Positions 6,346 to 9,033 of a DNA stretch of 9,033 nt are shown here, in pieces. The stretch is from Pseudolabrys sp. GTDB lineage: Bacteria; Pseudomonadota; Alphaproteobacteria; Rhizobiales; Xanthobacteraceae. The position numbers and the translations under genes were made by a program. Position 1 is the stretch's first letter. The number at the start of each line of letters is the position of its first letter. Where the stretch lies: contig JAQSCR010000554.1 in NCBI GenBank assembly GCA_029945495.1, positions 1 through 9,033 of the forward strand. The letters are read 5' to 3'. The notes beneath the pieces are model-generated. The model worked only from the letters and a program-made list of their open reading frames with translations, was not told where the DNA came from and searched no databases.

Positions 6346-6428
6346 GCCGTATTTTCCGGTCACAGCGCCGCGAATATGGACCGCGGCAAGCGGTGAGGCC
6401 TGTTGGCCAGGGAACGACGTTGTAGAGC

Positions 6429-7700
6429 ATGGCCATTCGCACCCCCCAGATTGGACGTCTGCTGAGCGCGGCTGTGTTGCTGGCCGGGCTTTGCCTGCAG
6501 GCCGCGCAGGCCGCGACCCCGGCGCATCGGCCGGCCTCGGGCCTGGCGCATAAACCGGCCTCAGGGCTTTCGGCCAAGAAGGACGGCCCGCGCAAGGACG
6601 AGCCGCCGATCACCGCGCCGCACGCCATCCTCATCGATGCGGAGAACGGCGGCGTGCTGTTCGAGCGCGATCCCGACCAGCTGATTTTTCCGGCCAGCCT
6701 CGCCAAGCTGATGACCGCCGAATATGTCTTCCATGAACTCAAGGAAGGGCGTCTTAAACTCACCGATGAATTTCCGGTCAGCGAAAATGCCTGGCGCAAG
6801 GGCGGCGCGCCATCGCGCGGCTCGACCATGTTCGCCGCGCTCAACAGCCGGATCAGCGTCGACGATCTGCTGCACGGCGTCATTATTCATTCGGCCAACG
6901 ATGGCTGCATCGTTCTGGCCGAAGGCATGGCCGGCAGCGAAGAGGAATTCGCCCGCAAAATGACGCAACGCGCCCGCGAGATCGGGCTTACCAAATCGAC
7001 CTTCGCCAATTCGAACGGCTTGCCCGATCCGGGCACCCACGTCACGACCCGCGAACTTGGCATGCTGGCGCGATACATCGTCACCAACTATCCCGAATAT
7101 TACCCGATCTACGGCCAGCGCGACTTCACCTGGAACAAGATCAAGCAGCCGAACCGCAACCCGCTGCTCGGCATGGAGATCGGCGCCGACGGCATGAAGA
7201 CCGGCTTCACCAAGGAAGCCGGCTACGGTCTGGTCGGCTCGGCCGTGCAGAACGGCCTGCGGCTGATCGTGGTGGTCAACGGCCTCAAGACCGCCAAGGA
7301 GCGCGGCGAGGAAGCCAAGAAACTGCTGGAGTGGGGCTTCAAGAGTTTCGAGCGCCGCATCCTGTTCGCGGAGGGCCAGATTATCGGCAGCGCCAAAGTC
7401 TACGGCGGCGCCGAGAGCAGCGTGCCGCTGGTGGCCGGACGCGAGGTGCGGGTGATGATGCCCAAGAGCGGTGGCGACCGCCTGATCGCGCGCATCGTCT
7501 ATAACGGCCCGGTGCCGGCGCCGGTCGCGCAAGGCACGCCGGTCGGCGTGCTGAAGGTCTGGCGCAACGACAATGTCATTCTGCAGATGCCGCTCAAGGC
7601 GGCCGAACCGGTGGAGCGCGGCGGCCTGTCCAAGCGCGCGCTCGATGCCGTCTCCGAATTGATGATCGGCCTGTTCCGCGCCGGCGCGCAGCGGCTATGA
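6429..7700 (+). CDS. D-alanyl-D-alanine carboxypeptidase (penicillin-binding protein 5/6 type)
   Basis: A low-molecular-weight penicillin-binding protein of 423 residues that removes the terminal D-Ala from peptidoglycan pentapeptides in the periplasm. The signal peptide is residues 1-28 (cleavage after QAAQA). All three serine-peptidase S11 motifs are present: S90-L-A-K93 (nucleophile and general base), S145-A-N147 and K247-T-G249. The PBP5-type C-terminal beta domain spans roughly 285-385. The last 25 or so residues (SKRALDAVSELMIGLFRAG) form a likely amphipathic helix for membrane attachment, as in DacA/DacC relatives. A linker after the signal peptide carries a doubled 8-residue unit. The start is well constrained: an in-frame TAG lies at 6423-6425 and no good internal start keeps the signal peptide. 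The ribosome binding site is poor (AGGGAA is 14 bases away), so translation may be modest or coupled to rlpA expression. The family is clear; dacA, dacC or dacF cannot be chosen. Confidence 0.95.
   Translation: MAIRTPQIGRLLSAAVLLAGLCLQAAQAATPAHRPASGLAHKPASGLSAKKDGPRKDEPPITAPHAILIDAENGGVLFERDPDQLIFPASLAKLMTAEYVFHELKEGRLKLTDEFPVSENAWRKGGAPSRGSTMFAALNSRISVDDLLHGVIIHSANDGCIVLAEGMAGSEEEFARKMTQRAREIGLTKSTFANSNGLPDPGTHVTTRELGMLARYIVTNYPEYYPIYGQRDFTWNKIKQPNRNPLLGMEIGADGMKTGFTKEAGYGLVGSAVQNGLRLIVVVNGLKTAKERGEEAKKLLEWGFKSFERRILFAEGQIIGSAKVYGGAESSVPLVAGREVRVMMPKSGGDRLIARIVYNGPVPAPVAQGTPVGVLKVWRNDNVILQMPLKAAEPVERGGLSKRALDAVSELMIGLFRAGAQRL
6525..6572 (+). repeat. Two-copy 24-base in-frame tandem repeat in the carboxypeptidase linker
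   Basis: Copies at 6525-6548 and 6549-6572 share 17 of 24 bases and encode HRPASGLA and HKPASGLS just after the signal peptide. It looks like an old internal duplication in a flexible linker, with no sign of effect on the catalytic domain. Confidence 0.6.
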
Positions 7701-7728
7701 TAGCGGTGACGGCCGGTCCGGGGATTTG

Positions 7729-8394
7729 ATGCGCGGCAAATTCATCACCTTTGAAGGCGGCGAAGGCTCGGGTAAATCCACCCATGCCTCGTTGCTGGCC
7801 GAACGGTTGAAGGCGCTCGCTATCGAATGCGTGCTGACACGCGAGCCGGGCGGCTCGGCCGGCGCCGAAATCATTCGCCACATCATCTTGTCCGGGATCG
7901 CCAAGCCGCTCGGCGCGGAGACCGAGACCATCCTGTTCGCGGCGGCGCGCGACGACCATGTGCGCATGACCATCGAGCCGGCGCTCAACGCCGGCAAATG
8001 GGTGATCTGCGACCGCTTCATCGATTCGACGCGCGTCTATCAGGGCGCGCTCGGCAAGGTCGACATGAAGCTGATCCGCGGCCTGGAACGGGTCACGGTC
8101 GGCGCCGCTATGCCTGATCTGACTTTCGTCCTCGACGTGCCGGCCAATATCGGTCTGGCGCGCGCCAAGACCCGGCGCGGCGCGGCCGCCGCCGACCGCT
8201 TCGAGTCGGAAGCAATCGAGTTTCACGAGGATCTGCGCCGGGCTTTTCTGGTGCTGGCCGAGCGCGAACCCAAACGCATCGTCGTCATCGACGGCCGCGC
8301 GCCGCGCGACGTGGTCGCCGAGCGCATCTGGGCTGCGGTCAACGCCCGGCTGCTCGGCGGGCTGATCGAAGTTGCGGAGAGCGTGGCGCCATGA
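7729..8394 (+). CDS. tmk: Thymidylate kinase
   Basis: It phosphorylates dTMP to dTDP with ATP in the cytoplasm, an essential step in dTTP supply. Its 221 residues are close to the usual bacterial length of about 210. The P-loop is G10-GEGSGK-ST18, followed by TREPGG at 37-42, the DR[F/Y] motif at D95-R-F97 with S100, and a lid region at about 145-159 (RAKTRRG and ADRFE). The P-loop has no basic residue while the lid has R149 and R150, the arrangement of the Escherichia coli type. The ATG at 7729 is preferred over TTG at 7726 because GGGGA (7720-7724) is too close to the latter. The carboxypeptidase gene ends 28 bases upstream, and the last four bases overlap the start of holB, so the two are probably translated in a coupled way. 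Confidence 0.95.
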   Translation: MRGKFITFEGGEGSGKSTHASLLAERLKALAIECVLTREPGGSAGAEIIRHIILSGIAKPLGAETETILFAAARDDHVRMTIEPALNAGKWVICDRFIDSTRVYQGALGKVDMKLIRGLERVTVGAAMPDLTFVLDVPANIGLARAKTRRGAAAADRFESEAIEFHEDLRRAFLVLAEREPKRIVVIDGRAPRDVVAERIWAAVNARLLGGLIEVAESVAP

Positions 8395-9033
8395 GCGACG
8401 ATAACGGCGACCGCGAGGTATTGCTGCCGCGGGAAATGACGCTGTTGTTCGGCCATGCCGAGGCCGAACGCGCGCTGCTGGAGGCCTATCAGGGCACGCG
8501 CATGCCGCATGCCTGGCTGATCGGCGGCCCGCCGGGCATCGGCAAGGCGACCTTGGCGTACCGGCTGGCGCGCTTCGTGCTCGCGCATCCCGACCCGAAA
8601 GTGCCGGAAGTGCAGAACGCGACATCGCTGGCCGTCGATGCCGGGCATCCGGTGGCGCGCCGCATCGCCGCGCAGGCGCAGGGCGATCTCTTGGTGCTCG
8701 AGCGTGTCATCAACGAACAGACCGGCAAGCTCTACACCGTGATCCGGGTCGACGACGTGCGCCGCTCGGTATCGTTCTTCGGCTCGACCGCGGGCGAGGG
8801 CGGCTGGCGCATCGCGATTGTCGACGCCGTCGACGATCTGCAACGCGAGGGCGCCAATGCGCTGCTGAAGGTTCTCGAAGAACCGCCGGAGCGCACTTTG
8901 CTGCTGCTCATCAGCCATGCGCCGGGGCGCGAACTGCCGACCATTCGCTCGCGCTGCCGCCGCCTGTTACTGCGGCCGCTCGAGACAACTGACGTTGCGC
9001 GCGCGGTGCAGGCCGCGACCGGGCGCGATGCCG
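8391..9033 (+). CDS. holB: DNA polymerase III subunit delta-prime, N-terminal part (cut by window edge)
   Basis: Delta-prime is the stator of the clamp loader that places the sliding clamp on DNA. The first 214 residues are present and the frame runs open through base 9033. Visible parts are the AAA+ core: a Walker A-like GGPPGIGKAT at 45-54, a degenerate Walker B (IAIVDAVDDL at 141-150), NALLKVLEEPP at 156-166, and the sensor-1/SRC region with S187-R-C189. The zinc-finger cysteines found between the Walker motifs in Escherichia coli clamp-loader subunits are absent: there is no Cys before C189. I recall this as common in Hyphomicrobiales delta-prime. The ATG overlaps the tmk stop as ATGA. 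It is distinguished from DnaX by its position after tmk, as in many bacteria, and by the missing zinc module. Confidence 0.92.
   Translation, partial: MSDDNGDREVLLPREMTLLFGHAEAERALLEAYQGTRMPHAWLIGGPPGIGKATLAYRLARFVLAHPDPKVPEVQNATSLAVDAGHPVARRIAAQAQGDLLVLERVINEQTGKLYTVIRVDDVRRSVSFFGSTAGEGGWRIAIVDAVDDLQREGANALLKVLEEPPERTLLLLISHAPGRELPTIRSRCRRLLLRPLETTDVARAVQAATGRDA

Noticed and set aside
6561..7532. Minus-strand open frame of 323 codons
   Set aside because: Fully antisense to the D-Ala-D-Ala carboxypeptidase, whose three catalytic motifs are intact; the His/Asp/Gly-rich translation is typical of a shadow frame.
7594..8625. Minus-strand open frame of 343 codons
   Set aside because: Antisense to tmk and holB, both strongly supported; no motifs of its own.
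1..9033. CRISPR arrays, insertion sequences or attachment sites
   Set aside because: No regularly spaced repeats, transposase-like translations or flanking terminal repeats were seen.

Overview
The window looks like a chromosomal segment of a GC-rich alphaproteobacterium, most likely Hyphomicrobiales (Bradyrhizobium/Rhodopseudomonas/Pseudolabrys-like). This rests on codon use, protein style, and the gene order rlpA, D-Ala-D-Ala carboxypeptidase, tmk, holB, which I recall as typical of that order. No database search was possible, so the taxonomy is inferred.

Left half (1-4860), accessory in character. A membrane sensor-like protein is cut by the left edge (1-648, minus). A 316-base divergent intergenic region with several inverted repeats separates it from a gene for a secreted PstS-like substrate-binding protein (965-1780, plus) that has no transporter genes beside it. 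Facing it tail to tail is a two-gene minus-strand operon. Its first gene (4760-2973) encodes a five-helix cytochrome b561-type membrane domain fused to a periplasmic ethylbenzene-dehydrogenase-type haem domain. Its second gene (2957-1815) encodes a [2Fe-2S] ferredoxin/FAD/NAD reductase. The simplest reading is a transmembrane electron-transfer module: NAD(P)H to flavin to Fe-S in the cytoplasm, then b haems in the membrane, then a periplasmic haem domain. Its substrate is unknown. No molybdenum catalytic subunit is visible.

Junction (about 4761-5403). After the short operon promoter region lies a decayed 3' remnant of a dihydroorotase/hydantoinase-family amidohydrolase (about 4870-5324, plus). 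It has an in-frame stop and a probable frameshift. It separates the redox operon from the conserved block and may mark an old rearrangement point.

Right half (5404-9033), conserved housekeeping block, all on plus: an RlpA-like lipoprotein, a penicillin-binding-protein-5-type D-Ala-D-Ala carboxypeptidase, thymidylate kinase, and the DNA polymerase III delta-prime subunit (cut by the right edge). The first two act in the envelope on peptidoglycan. The last two supply dTDP and load the replication clamp. tmk and holB overlap by four bases.

The best candidates for new biology are the b561/ethylbenzene-dehydrogenase-domain fusion with its partner reductase, the orphan binding protein beside it with a hairpin over its ribosome binding site, and the amidohydrolase relic.
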